NCBI GenBank assembly: GCA_017457465.1
Contig: JAFTHJ010000120.1
Location: 1-7,969 of the forward strand
Direction: 5' to 3'
Origin: Clostridia bacterium
Lineage (GTDB): Bacteria > Bacillota > Clostridia > Oscillospirales > CAG-272
Length of the DNA: 7,969 nt
Shown here: positions 1 through 5,941 of the stretch, piece by piece
Position numbering within the stretch: position 1 is the stretch's first letter
Layout of the letters: each line of letters begins with the position of its first letter
Made by a program: the position numbers and the translations under genes
The notes under the pieces: model-generated
What the model was told of the DNA's origin: nothing
Database searches by the model: none
What the model saw: the letters and a program-made list of their open reading frames with translations, nothing else

Positions 1-139
1 ACGCGTCAAATCTGCCTGTATCGTCGAAGCGCTTATGTACCGCGTATATCGTCGTCTCGGCGTTCAGCTTCTGACGGTACTGCCAGAATCCGTCTGTTAC
101 CTTTACGTCTGTGAACTGTACTTGCTCTTGTCTTTTCAT
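1..139 (-). CDS. GH127-like beta-L-arabinofuranosidase (DUF1680), N-terminal fragment
   Basis: The first 46 codons of a gene that runs off the window edge. The translation opens MKRQEQVQFTDVKVTDGFW and ends TGRFDA. The pattern VxxTDGFW, then a charged stretch with TTIYAVHKRFDDTGRFDA, matches the start of the DUF1680/GH127 family, which removes beta-L-arabinofuranose from plant arabinans and glycoproteins. The catalytic region, including the cysteine/zinc site, lies outside the window, so activity cannot be judged. There is no signal peptide, so a cytoplasmic enzyme acting on imported oligosaccharides is likely (inference). The start is set by AAAGGAG eight bases upstream of ATG at 139. A sigma-A promoter precedes it, so this is the first gene of its transcript. 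Other genes of an arabinan-utilisation locus may follow outside the window. Family assignment rests on a short N-terminal match remembered from the family, so it is probable rather than certain. Confidence 0.72.
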   Translation of the reverse strand, partial: MKRQEQVQFTDVKVTDGFWQYRQKLNAETTIYAVHKRFDDTGRFDA

Positions 140-147
140 TTGTCCGT

Positions 148-159
148 CTCCTTTCGGAG
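148..159 (-). promoter_or_regulatory. Ribosome binding site of the GH127 gene inside a small GNRA hairpin
   Basis: The transcript reads CTCC-GAAA-GGAG. The Shine-Dalgarno AAAGGAG (154-148) lies eight bases before the ATG at 139. Its GGAG pairs with CTCC across a GAAA tetraloop, so the site could be partly masked. The stem is only 4 bp, so the binding site is certain but the masking is speculative. Confidence 0.6.
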
Positions 160-169
160 GTATATTAAC

Positions 170-196
170 ATATCATATACACTTAATTTATGATAT
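170..196. promoter_or_regulatory. Inverted repeat overlapping the GH127 promoter -10 region (candidate operator)
   Basis: ATATCATA at 170-177 and TATGATAT at 189-196 are perfect 8-base inverted copies separated by 11 bases. The upstream arm covers the -10 box and the downstream arm lies just past the expected transcription start. A repressor bound here would block initiation, which fits a sugar-inducible gene. The region is AT-rich, so chance is a real alternative. Confidence 0.35.
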
Positions 197-218
197 CAAT
201 ATTACGCTCAAAAGTCAA
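190..218 (-). promoter_or_regulatory. Sigma-A promoter of the GH127 gene
   Basis: On the minus strand TTGACT (218-213) and TATCAT (195-190) are separated by 17 bases. Transcription would start near 183, giving a leader of about 44 bases before the ATG at 139. It is the only good promoter between the hemolysin III terminator and this gene. Confidence 0.72.
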
Positions 219-244
219 TACTTTTACCCCAAAAAAAGAACTGC

Positions 245-260
245 TTTTTGGTGCCAAAAA
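245..260. promoter_or_regulatory. Palindrome TTTTTGG-TG-CCAAAAA upstream of the GH127 promoter
   Basis: Perfect 7-base arms (245-251 and 254-260) flank a 2-base centre, at about -70 relative to the expected start. The position suits an activator or upstream operator. No regulator family could be assigned from the sequence, and the surroundings are homopolymer-rich. Confidence 0.25.
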
Positions 261-312
261 CCGCCCTCAAAGCCTTGATTTTTCTACTTTTTTCTGCTTT
301 GAAAAAGCAAAA

Positions 313-340
313 TGCCCGACCTTTGAAGCAAGGTCGGGCA
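313..340 (-). terminator. Intrinsic terminator of the hemolysin III gene
   Basis: TGCCCGACCT (313-322) and AGGTCGGGCA (331-340) form a perfect GC-rich 10-bp stem with an 8-base loop. On the minus strand the stem is followed by TTTTGCTTTTTC. It begins 7 bases after the stop codon at 348-350. Confidence 0.9.
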
Positions 341-347
341 GACGTTC

Positions 348-1022
348 TTATAAAACGTAAAAGATAACGCAAAGCGCGTGAAGAATACTTCCCGCAAGGG
401 TGAACAGATGGAATATCGAATGGAAATACTTGATATTTCCGCCGAGCTTATAGAATATCACTCCGCCAGTGTACGCAATACCACCCGCAAGTAAAAGCCA
501 AAATCCCGCGGGACCGAGGGCGCGATACATCTTATCTATCGAGAAAATGATAGCCCAACCCATTCCGATATAGCATATCATACTGAACACCTTGTATTTT
601 TTGAGGTCGATAGCGGTGAGTGTCACAGCTATCGCGGTAAGTCCCCATACAGCCGCGAGAGTTATCCAAGCCGCCATAGGCGCTGTTCTCGAAAGTCCGC
701 AAACGAGCATAGGCGTGTAGGTTCCCGCAATCAGAAAATATATCGTGCAGTGGTCTATGACCTGAAATACCTTCTTTGCCGTTTCCGGACGAAGCCCGTG
801 ATATATGCTTGACATTGTGTAAAGAACTATCATAGACACACCGAATATCGCGCTGCATATAACGCCCGATACACTTCCATTGAGGGCGGCTATCAGCACA
901 CATATAACAAGCACTGCCACTCCAAGCGCACCTCCCACAATGTGGGATACCATATTAAATATCTCCTCCCCGACTGTATATACGGGTAAAATCCTGTCTT
1001 TTATTTTTGTTCTCGCCGTCAT
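348..1022 (-). CDS. Hemolysin III / PAQR-type seven-helix membrane protein
   Basis: A 224-residue integral membrane protein of the hemolysin III (YqfA/TrhA, PAQR) family. Seven hydrophobic helices fill residues ~20-224. The family's metal-site motifs are all present: ExxNxxSH near residues 20-27, SSIYH ending at H75, D90-H91 in IDHCTIYFLIAGTYTP, and HSIFH (H201, H205) before the last helix. By analogy with adiponectin receptors, H75, H201 and H205 with an acidic residue would bind zinc inside the membrane. Bacterial members have been linked to membrane-energy and lipid homeostasis, and the 'hemolysin' name comes from Bacillus cereus; true haemolytic activity should not be assumed. ATG at 1022 is chosen because AAAGGAGG lies ten bases upstream. 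An in-frame ATG at 1055 lies upstream of that site and would add 11 residues. The gene is monocistronic, with its own promoter and terminator. Confidence 0.93.
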   Translation of the reverse strand: MTARTKIKDRILPVYTVGEEIFNMVSHIVGGALGVAVLVICVLIAALNGSVSGVICSAIFGVSMIVLYTMSSIYHGLRPETAKKVFQVIDHCTIYFLIAGTYTPMLVCGLSRTAPMAAWITLAAVWGLTAIAVTLTAIDLKKYKVFSMICYIGMGWAIIFSIDKMYRALGPAGFWLLLAGGIAYTGGVIFYKLGGNIKYFHSIFHLFTLAGSILHALCVIFYVL

Positions 1023-1032
1023 ATAATTTCGC

Positions 1033-1040
1033 CCTCCTTT
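1033..1040 (-). promoter_or_regulatory. Ribosome binding site that sets the hemolysin III start
   Basis: AAAGGAGG on the minus strand ends ten bases before the ATG at 1022. It lies inside the longer reading frame that could begin at 1055, which argues against that earlier start. Confidence 0.85.
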
Positions 1041-1072
1041 AAATATAGTTTTCAATACTACTTTTCGAGGTT

Positions 1073-1101
1073 ATTATACCATAGCTTATGTAAAATTGCA
1101 A
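1073..1101 (-). promoter_or_regulatory. Sigma-A promoter of the hemolysin III gene
   Basis: TTGCAA (1101-1096) and a perfect TATAAT (1078-1073) are separated by 17 bases. A- and T-tracts immediately upstream (1112-1135) resemble an UP element. The expected start near 1066 gives a leader of about 44 bases. Confidence 0.8.
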
Positions 1102-1113
1102 TAGCTTATGCAA
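1079..1113 (-). repeat. Direct repeat across the hemolysin III promoter
   Basis: Two 15-base copies, TTGCATAAGCTATTG (1113-1099) and TTACATAAGCTATGG (1093-1079), match at 13 of 15 positions and are offset by exactly 20 bases, about two helical turns. One copy lies just upstream of and into the -35 box, the other fills the spacer. Each core, CATAAGCTAT, is a near-palindrome around AGCT. The spacing on one DNA face suggests an operator for a dimeric regulator, though which one is unknown. Confidence 0.5.
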
Positions 1114-1176
1114 TTTTTTTGAAAAAATATTTTTTGTCAGGATTAATTTAGTCCCAAAATCTACGGTTCAGAAAGA

Positions 1177-1213
1177 ATTTGAGGGGAACTTCTTTCAAAA
1201 GTTCCCCTCAAAT
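1177..1213 (-). terminator. Hairpin ending the der-obg-tadA operon
   Basis: ATTTGAGGGGAACTT (1177-1191) pairs perfectly with 1199-1213, a 15-bp stem with a 7-base loop. It begins 18 bases after the tadA stop. The minus-strand tail TCTTTCTG is only partly U-rich, so termination may be leaky or rely on stem strength. The stem resembles the hairpin at 7517-7551. Confidence 0.75.
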
Positions 1214-1231
1214 AAATTGTCTCTATATTCC

Positions 1232-1681
1232 CTATCTCCTCTTTGCAAAGAACTCACGGAGAATTTCCGCGCATTTGTCGGCGCAGACACCTCCCTGAAT
1301 TTTGAAAGAATGATTAAAGGGATATGAATTAAAATTTATCACACTGCCAAGGCACCCCGCCCTGGCATCCTCAACGCCATAAACCACACGTCCTATTCGC
1401 GAGTTGATGATAGCACCCGCACACATAGGACACGGCTCAAGCGTGACATATAGCGTACAACCGTCAAGCCGCCAACCGCCAAGACTCCGACAAGCCTCCT
1501 CTATAGCGAGGATTTCAGCGTGAGCGGTTGCCAACCTGTTCTTCTCCCGAAGATTATAGCCCCTGCCGATTATCTCGCCGTCCTTAACTACCAACGCTCC
1601 CACGGGAATCTCCTCCGCCTCATAGGCGAGACGAGCCAAATCAAGCGCCTGATTCATAAATACGGTATCCATCTCACTCAC
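1232..1681 (-). CDS. tadA: tRNA-specific adenosine deaminase TadA
   Basis: TadA converts adenosine-34 to inosine in the anticodon of tRNA-Arg(ACG), so one tRNA can read three arginine codons. The 149-residue protein has the full cytidine/deoxycytidylate deaminase zinc site: HAE at 54-56 (H54 ligand, E56 proton shuttle) and PCPMC at 83-87 (C84 and C87 ligands). LEPCPMCAGAIINSRIGRVVYG and the following DARAGCLGS stretch are characteristic of TadA rather than of free-nucleoside deaminases. Length matches the family. The chosen start is GTG at 1681, whose GTGA overlaps the CPBP stop by four bases and suggests translational coupling. A weak GGGGGTG lies about 11 bases upstream. ATG at 1672 would shorten it by three residues and cannot be excluded. 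It is the last gene before the operon's hairpin. Confidence 0.95.
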   Translation of the reverse strand: MSEMDTVFMNQALDLARLAYEAEEIPVGALVVKDGEIIGRGYNLREKNRLATAHAEILAIEEACRSLGGWRLDGCTLYVTLEPCPMCAGAIINSRIGRVVYGVEDARAGCLGSVINFNSYPFNHSFKIQGGVCADKCAEILREFFAKRR

Positions 1682-2706
1682 GATAGCACACTCACCCCCG
1701 AAAGGAGCATAAGCATAGCAAGTGTCATCACAACACTCGAAAGTGCCACTATCACAAAGATTATCATCCCAGGAGCCGTAAAAAACCTCAACTTGCTCCT
1801 AGACGATATTCTTCTTTGGGTATAGCTCTCGCTCTCCTCAAGGAGAACTCCGAAGCTTCCGTCCCGATATTTTCCCCTCTGTTTTTTGGCATCGATTGCG
1901 AGAAATACCGCAAAGCAGATAAATCCAACAACGATTATACCCACGTCCATTATCGGAATGACAATATTCGCCACCTCCGCCTTTGCGTTAGAGAGTATCA
2001 CCTGCTCTGTAACAGAGAAAGCGTTGTTGAAAAAGTGTATGAGCGTCGGGCACCATATCGACCTTGTCTTGACATACGCGTATCCCAGAACAACCCCCGC
2101 CGCCGTGGTGTATAAAAGCTGGTACGGATTCTGGTGCATAAGTCCGAAAAGAACCGAGCTTACCACGATAGCCACTCCCTGCCCAAACGGGCGCAGATTC
2201 GCGAGTATCGTTCCTCTGAATAAAAACTCCTCACATACCGCGGGAACAAGCGCTGTCGATACATAAAGCAGAAGTATCTGATACGCCGTATAAACCGTAT
2301 TGGTTCCGCCAACCAGCTCCGCATAGGCATCCGAGATATCGAGAAAGCTTAAGAGCAAGGAATTCACATACGCCAGTGTCATAGTAACCCCTATTCCCGC
2401 GGGAATGAGCAGCAGTGACGAGGTCGGAAGTCTGAACTCAAGATTCATAGGCTGAAGCACGTTAAATCTTTTCAGTATAGCCCGAAGTATCAGAGCGGGT
2501 ACTATGAAAGACGAAAGATAGGAGATTATCGACAGAACCGAGGATATCGTATAATACGCGTCATAGCTGATAAAGGGCGCGATAAGCTCCGATATAAGAA
2601 CCGACGCAACACCTGTTACATTGAACATCACGACAAACAGTATAAGGCATAGCCCTGTGAAGTTCGCTATTTTTTTATAATCCTTTTCGCGCAATTCCGG
2701 ATTCAT
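1678..2706 (-). CDS. CPBP-family intramembrane glutamic/metallo-protease
   Basis: A 342-residue multispanning membrane protein with the three signatures of the CPBP (Abi, Rce1-like) family: EEFLFR (E159, E160, R164), FGLMH (H191) and HFFNN (H224, N228). These residues form the active site in Rce1-type intramembrane proteases. About eight hydrophobic segments are visible. The core lies at ~96-230, and two further helices lie near 248-273 and 309-342, separated by a basic, serine-rich cytoplasmic-looking loop (~274-305). Bacterial members cleave or process membrane peptides, and some give bacteriocin self-immunity, but no bacteriocin gene is adjacent and the substrate is unknown. ATG at 2706 follows AGAGG at a 6-base spacing. 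The gene sits 23 bases after ppa and overlaps tadA. Its place in a translation operon may reflect shared growth control, not shared function. Confidence 0.9.
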   Translation of the reverse strand: MNPELREKDYKKIANFTGLCLILFVVMFNVTGVASVLISELIAPFISYDAYYTISSVLSIISYLSSFIVPALILRAILKRFNVLQPMNLEFRLPTSSLLLIPAGIGVTMTLAYVNSLLLSFLDISDAYAELVGGTNTVYTAYQILLLYVSTALVPAVCEEFLFRGTILANLRPFGQGVAIVVSSVLFGLMHQNPYQLLYTTAAGVVLGYAYVKTRSIWCPTLIHFFNNAFSVTEQVILSNAKAEVANIVIPIMDVGIIVVGFICFAVFLAIDAKKQRGKYRDGSFGVLLEESESYTQRRISSRSKLRFFTAPGMIIFVIVALSSVVMTLAMLMLLSGVSVLS

Positions 2707-2729
2707 TTTATACCTCTGTAAATTTCGAG

Positions 2730-3263
2730 TTACTTGTTGGCAAAAGTCTTGTTATAGCAATCTATAGCCTCGGCTATTATCTGTATAGCCTCCTTATAGT
2801 TGAACAGCTCCTTGACAGCGGTCTGCTTGTTCTCAAGCTGCTTGTATACCGAGAAAAAGTGCATCATTTCATCAAAAATATGAGCGGGAAGGTCATCGAT
2901 AGACCTTATCTGGTTGTAGGACGGGTCGGAGAACGGAACCGCGATTATCTTGTCGTCGGTAGCTCCGCCGTCTATCATTCGCATAACGCCTATTGGAAAT
3001 ACTCTTATGAGAGTCAATGGCTGAATAGGCTGACTGCAAAGCACAAGCACATCAAGAGGGTCGCCGTCATCCGCGTAGGTTCTCGGAATAAATCCGTAGT
3101 TTGCGGGATAGTGTGTCGAGGTATAAAGAACTCTGTCAAGACGGAGAAGTCCCGTATATTTGTCAAGCTCATACTTGCAGTTGCTTCCCTTCGGAATCTC
3201 GATAACCGCCGAAAAATCGTCGGGAGTTATAACCGCGGGGTCGATATCATGCCAAATGTTCAT
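2730..3263 (-). CDS. ppa: Family I soluble inorganic pyrophosphatase
   Basis: This cytoplasmic enzyme hydrolyses PPi to two phosphates and pulls forward tRNA charging and nucleic acid synthesis. At 177 residues it has the usual bacterial family I length. Aligned by eye to the E. coli enzyme (offset of one residue), the active-site residues are kept: E22, K30, E32, R44, Y56 in PANYGFIP, the Mg-binding D66, D68 and D71 in DDGDPLD, D98 and D103 in DGGATDDK, K105, and Y140-K141 in HFFSVYKQLE. It should therefore be active. Family I contrasts with the manganese family II enzyme used by many other Firmicutes. The ATG follows AAGGAAGG at ten bases and starts 26 bases after the obg stop. Its position in a ribosome-assembly operon suits growth-linked demand for PPi removal. 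Confidence 0.96.
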   Translation of the reverse strand: MNIWHDIDPAVITPDDFSAVIEIPKGSNCKYELDKYTGLLRLDRVLYTSTHYPANYGFIPRTYADDGDPLDVLVLCSQPIQPLTLIRVFPIGVMRMIDGGATDDKIIAVPFSDPSYNQIRSIDDLPAHIFDEMMHFFSVYKQLENKQTAVKELFNYKEAIQIIAEAIDCYNKTFANK

Positions 3264-3289
3264 ATCGTGTGTACCTTCCTTTTATAATT

Positions 3290-4570
3290 TTATTTTACGT
3301 AGTCAAACTCAAAATCGTATATAGAAACGGTGTCTCCGTCCTTACAGCCCTTTGCCTCAAGTGCCTCAAAGACTCCGCTCTTTTTGAGTACATTCTGGAA
3401 GAAGTTGAGAGACTCGTAATCGCTGAAGTTGATCTGCCCCATAAGATTATAGAGCCATTCTCCCTCGACATAATAGGTGTCGTTCTGCCGTCTGATAAGA
3501 GTCTCCTTCGCCGAAGCGATTATCTCATCCTCCGCGAGTATCTCCGAGTCATAGACTTTAAGAGGCGGAAGCTCCTCAAGCATCTGTGCCACAAGCTTTA
3601 TCATCTCGTCAAGTCCCTCTCCCGTAGCCGCCGATACATAGAGCATATCCCAGCCGTTATCCTCGACAAACTCCTCGAATGCCTCGGTGTCGACCTCGGC
3701 TCCCTCAAGCGCGTCACACTTGTTCGCAAGGATTATCTGCGGACGGGTGGAAAGCTCGGGATTGTACCTCTCAAGCTCTCGGTTTATCATCTTCACATCT
3801 TCTATGGGATCTCTGCCCTCAAAGCAGGATATGTCGACCACATGAAGCAGGAGTCTGCAACGGTCAACGTGACGGAGAAACTCGTGTCCGAGTCCCGCTC
3901 CGTCAGCGGCTCCCTCGATAAGTCCCGGAATATCCGCCGCGACAAATCCGCTCTCGCCGCCCGTGGACACAACTCCGAGATTAGGGGAGAGTGTTGTAAA
4001 ATGGTAATCGGCAATCTTGGGCTTTGCCGAGCTTATACGGGCGAGTATTGAGGATTTGACCACGCTGGGATATCCGATAAGTCCAACATCCGCAAGCATT
4101 TTAAGCTCGAGTGTGACCTCTTTCTCCTCGCCTCTCGTTCCGTTCTTCGCGAACATAGGAACCTGACGGGTAGGAGTGGCAAAATGTCGGTTTCCCCAAC
4201 CGCCTCTGCCGCCTCGGCAACAGATATAGTCTGCCCCGTCTCCCTCGGTCATATCGTGAATTATCTTTCCGCTCTCGGTGTCCTTGATAAGTGTTCCCGG
4301 CGGTACAAGTATCACCAAATCCTCGGCGGTCGCTCCGTGAAACTTTCCGCCCTTTCCGTTACCGCCGTTTCCCGCGATAAATTTGTGTCTGTATTTAAAG
4401 GCAAGGAGGGTGTTTGAGCCTGTGTCAACACGGAACACGACATTGCCGCCGTTTCCTCCGTCACCGCCATCGGGACCGCCGTGAGAAACATACTTCTCCC
4501 GTCTGAACGACACGGCTCCGTTTCCGCCATCGCCCGCCTTTATATATATTCTTACATTATCTACAAGCAT
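3290..4570 (-). CDS. obg: Obg/CgtA-type ribosome-assembly GTPase with altered P-loop
   Basis: Obg binds pre-50S ribosomal particles and links GTP/ppGpp level to ribosome assembly and growth. The 426-residue protein has all three family domains: the glycine-rich Obg fold (~1-158), the G domain (~159-335) and the C-terminal OCT domain (~350-426). G2 (FTTLSPNLG, 191-199), G3 (DIPGLIEG, 213-220), G4 (NKCD, 283-286) and G5 (SAATGEG, 313-319) are intact. The P-loop is not: residues 166-174 read GYPSVVKSS, so the invariant glycine before the lysine is V171 (codon GTC, 4060-4058). Serine before the valine pair is normal in Bacillus Obg. Such a change is expected to impair nucleotide binding badly, yet the rest of the gene is undamaged. 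Either the base is wrong or this is a real variant. The start follows TAGGAGG, which overlaps the der stop codon. Confidence 0.96.
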   Translation of the reverse strand: MLVDNVRIYIKAGDGGNGAVSFRREKYVSHGGPDGGDGGNGGNVVFRVDTGSNTLLAFKYRHKFIAGNGGNGKGGKFHGATAEDLVILVPPGTLIKDTESGKIIHDMTEGDGADYICCRGGRGGWGNRHFATPTRQVPMFAKNGTRGEEKEVTLELKMLADVGLIGYPSVVKSSILARISSAKPKIADYHFTTLSPNLGVVSTGGESGFVAADIPGLIEGAADGAGLGHEFLRHVDRCRLLLHVVDISCFEGRDPIEDVKMINRELERYNPELSTRPQIILANKCDALEGAEVDTEAFEEFVEDNGWDMLYVSAATGEGLDEMIKLVAQMLEELPPLKVYDSEILAEDEIIASAKETLIRRQNDTYYVEGEWLYNLMGQINFSDYESLNFFQNVLKKSGVFEALEAKGCKDGDTVSIYDFEFDYVK

Positions 4571-4576
4571 TTATGT

Positions 4577-4583
4577 CCTCCTA
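4577..4583 (-). promoter_or_regulatory. obg ribosome binding site overlapping the der stop codon
   Basis: TAGGAGG begins with the TAG stop of der (4583-4581) and ends six bases before the obg ATG (4570). Ribosomes terminating on der would sit on the obg initiation site, suggesting coupled synthesis of the two GTPases. Confidence 0.85.
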
Positions 4584-5909
4584 TACTTCCTCGCCCTTCA
4601 TTCTGATTATCAGCTTTATCGGCGTACCCTTGAAGCCGAAGGTCTGGCGCAGACAGTTCTCAATATATCTCTGATAGGAGAAGTGGAAAAGCTCCGCGTC
4701 ATTACAGAAGATAACAAAGGTGGGGGGAGCTACGCTTATCTGTGTCATATAGTATATCTTCAGTCTCTTGCCCTTGTCTGACGGAGGCTGCGCTTTTATC
4801 ATAGCGTCGGAAAGCACGTCATTGAGCATACCCGTGGATATTCTCGTCATAGCCTGATTATGAACGTAGGTAATATGCTCGTAAAGCGTGTTTATCCTCT
4901 GCCCCGTGAGTGCCGAAACATAGACGATAGGCGCGTAGGGCATATAGGAAAGTGCCGTTCTTATCTTCTCGTTGTATGCGTTTACCGTCTTGTTGTCCTT
5001 TTCAATGCTATCCCACTTGTTGACGACGATAATAGATGCCTTACCCGCCTCGTGAGCGATACCCGCAATCTTTTCGTCCTGCTCGGTTATTCCGGTTGCC
5101 GCGTCTATCATTATCATACATACATCGGCTCTCTCAACCGCCATATGCGCACGAAGAACACTGTATTTTTCAATCTTGTCGTTTATCTTCGAGCTACGTC
5201 TGATTCCCGCCGTGTCAATAAACGTAAATTTACCGTACTCGTTCTCAAGCTGGGTGTCAACCGCGTCTCTCGTGGTTCCCGCTATATTGGAAACGATAAG
5301 TCTCTCCTTACCGATAAACTTGTTTATTATAGAGGATTTTCCCGCGTTCGGCTTACCTATGACGGCTACCTTTATGCTGTCGTCGTCATCCTCTGTGTCC
5401 TCCCAGTCGGGAATAGCGTCAAGCACCGCGTCAAGCAGGTCGCCCGAGCCGCTTCCATGAACCGAGGATACCGCTATCGGCTCCTGCTCAAATCCAAGCT
5501 CGTAAAACTCGTAAAACTCAAGCGGGGGCACGCCGACACTGTCGCATTTATTTATGCAAGGAACTATAGGTTTTCTGCTCTTCTGAAGCATTATCGCTAT
5601 ATCGCGGTCATCCGCCGTAAGTCCCGTACGAACGTCACACATAAATATTATAACATCCGCCGTCTCTATAGCAACCTCTGCCTGAAATCTCATCTGCTTC
5701 AGAATGATATCATCGGTCTTTGGCTCTATTCCGCCCGTGTCTATTATCACGAGCTTCTTGTTTCTCCACTCTGTCTCTCCGTATATGCGGTCGCGGGTAA
5801 CACCCGGGGTGTCCTCAACTATTGAGCGACGCTCTCCGATAAGCTTGTTAAAAAGCGTACTCTTGCCCACATTAGGTCTTCCCACTATCGCCACTACAGG
5901 CTTTGCCAT
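4581..5909 (-). CDS. der: Double-domain ribosome-assembly GTPase Der (EngA)
   Basis: Der is an essential GTPase for late 50S subunit maturation and the only bacterial family with two tandem G domains. Domain 1 shows GRPNVGKST (10-18), DTPGVTRD (33-40), DTGG (57-60) and NKCD (120-123). An acidic linker (DTEDDDD, ~171-177) leads to domain 2 with GKPNAGKSS (185-193), AGTTRD (210-215), DTAG (232-235) and NKWD (297-300). The C-terminal KH-like domain (~355-442) carries the typical FVIFCND and RQTFGFKGTPIKLIIR stretches. Length (442) matches the family and both P-loops are intact, unlike that of neighbouring Obg. ATG at 5909 is preferred: GAAAGGA (5926-5920) is ten bases upstream. The in-frame TTG at 5918 is only one base from it. 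It follows the DUF512 gene by 32 bases, a pairing common in Clostridia. Confidence 0.97.
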   Translation of the reverse strand: MAKPVVAIVGRPNVGKSTLFNKLIGERRSIVEDTPGVTRDRIYGETEWRNKKLVIIDTGGIEPKTDDIILKQMRFQAEVAIETADVIIFMCDVRTGLTADDRDIAIMLQKSRKPIVPCINKCDSVGVPPLEFYEFYELGFEQEPIAVSSVHGSGSGDLLDAVLDAIPDWEDTEDDDDSIKVAVIGKPNAGKSSIINKFIGKERLIVSNIAGTTRDAVDTQLENEYGKFTFIDTAGIRRSSKINDKIEKYSVLRAHMAVERADVCMIMIDAATGITEQDEKIAGIAHEAGKASIIVVNKWDSIEKDNKTVNAYNEKIRTALSYMPYAPIVYVSALTGQRINTLYEHITYVHNQAMTRISTGMLNDVLSDAMIKAQPPSDKGKRLKIYYMTQISVAPPTFVIFCNDAELFHFSYQRYIENCLRQTFGFKGTPIKLIIRMKGEEV

Positions 5910-5941
5910 ATTTATCAAATCCTTTCTTTAAGGTAATTTTC

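Noticed and set aside
1023..1055. Longer hemolysin III protein starting at ATG 1055
   Set aside because: The only strong ribosome binding site (1033-1040) lies downstream of that ATG and is well placed for 1022.
1122..1135. AAAAAATATTTTTT palindrome upstream of the hemolysin III promoter
   Set aside because: Low-complexity AT tract; better explained as an UP-element-like or bent region than as a specific site or hairpin.
2859..3287. 142-codon open frame on the plus strand
   Set aside because: Antisense to ppa, which is complete and has an intact active site.
3269..4051. 260-codon open frame on the plus strand
   Set aside because: Antisense to obg with no domain or start signals; it exists because of the codon bias of obg.
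4860..5825. 321-codon open frame on the plus strand
   Set aside because: It is fully antisense to der, has an arginine/tyrosine/valine-rich sequence with no recognisable domain, and no ribosome binding site; the der frame has all family motifs.
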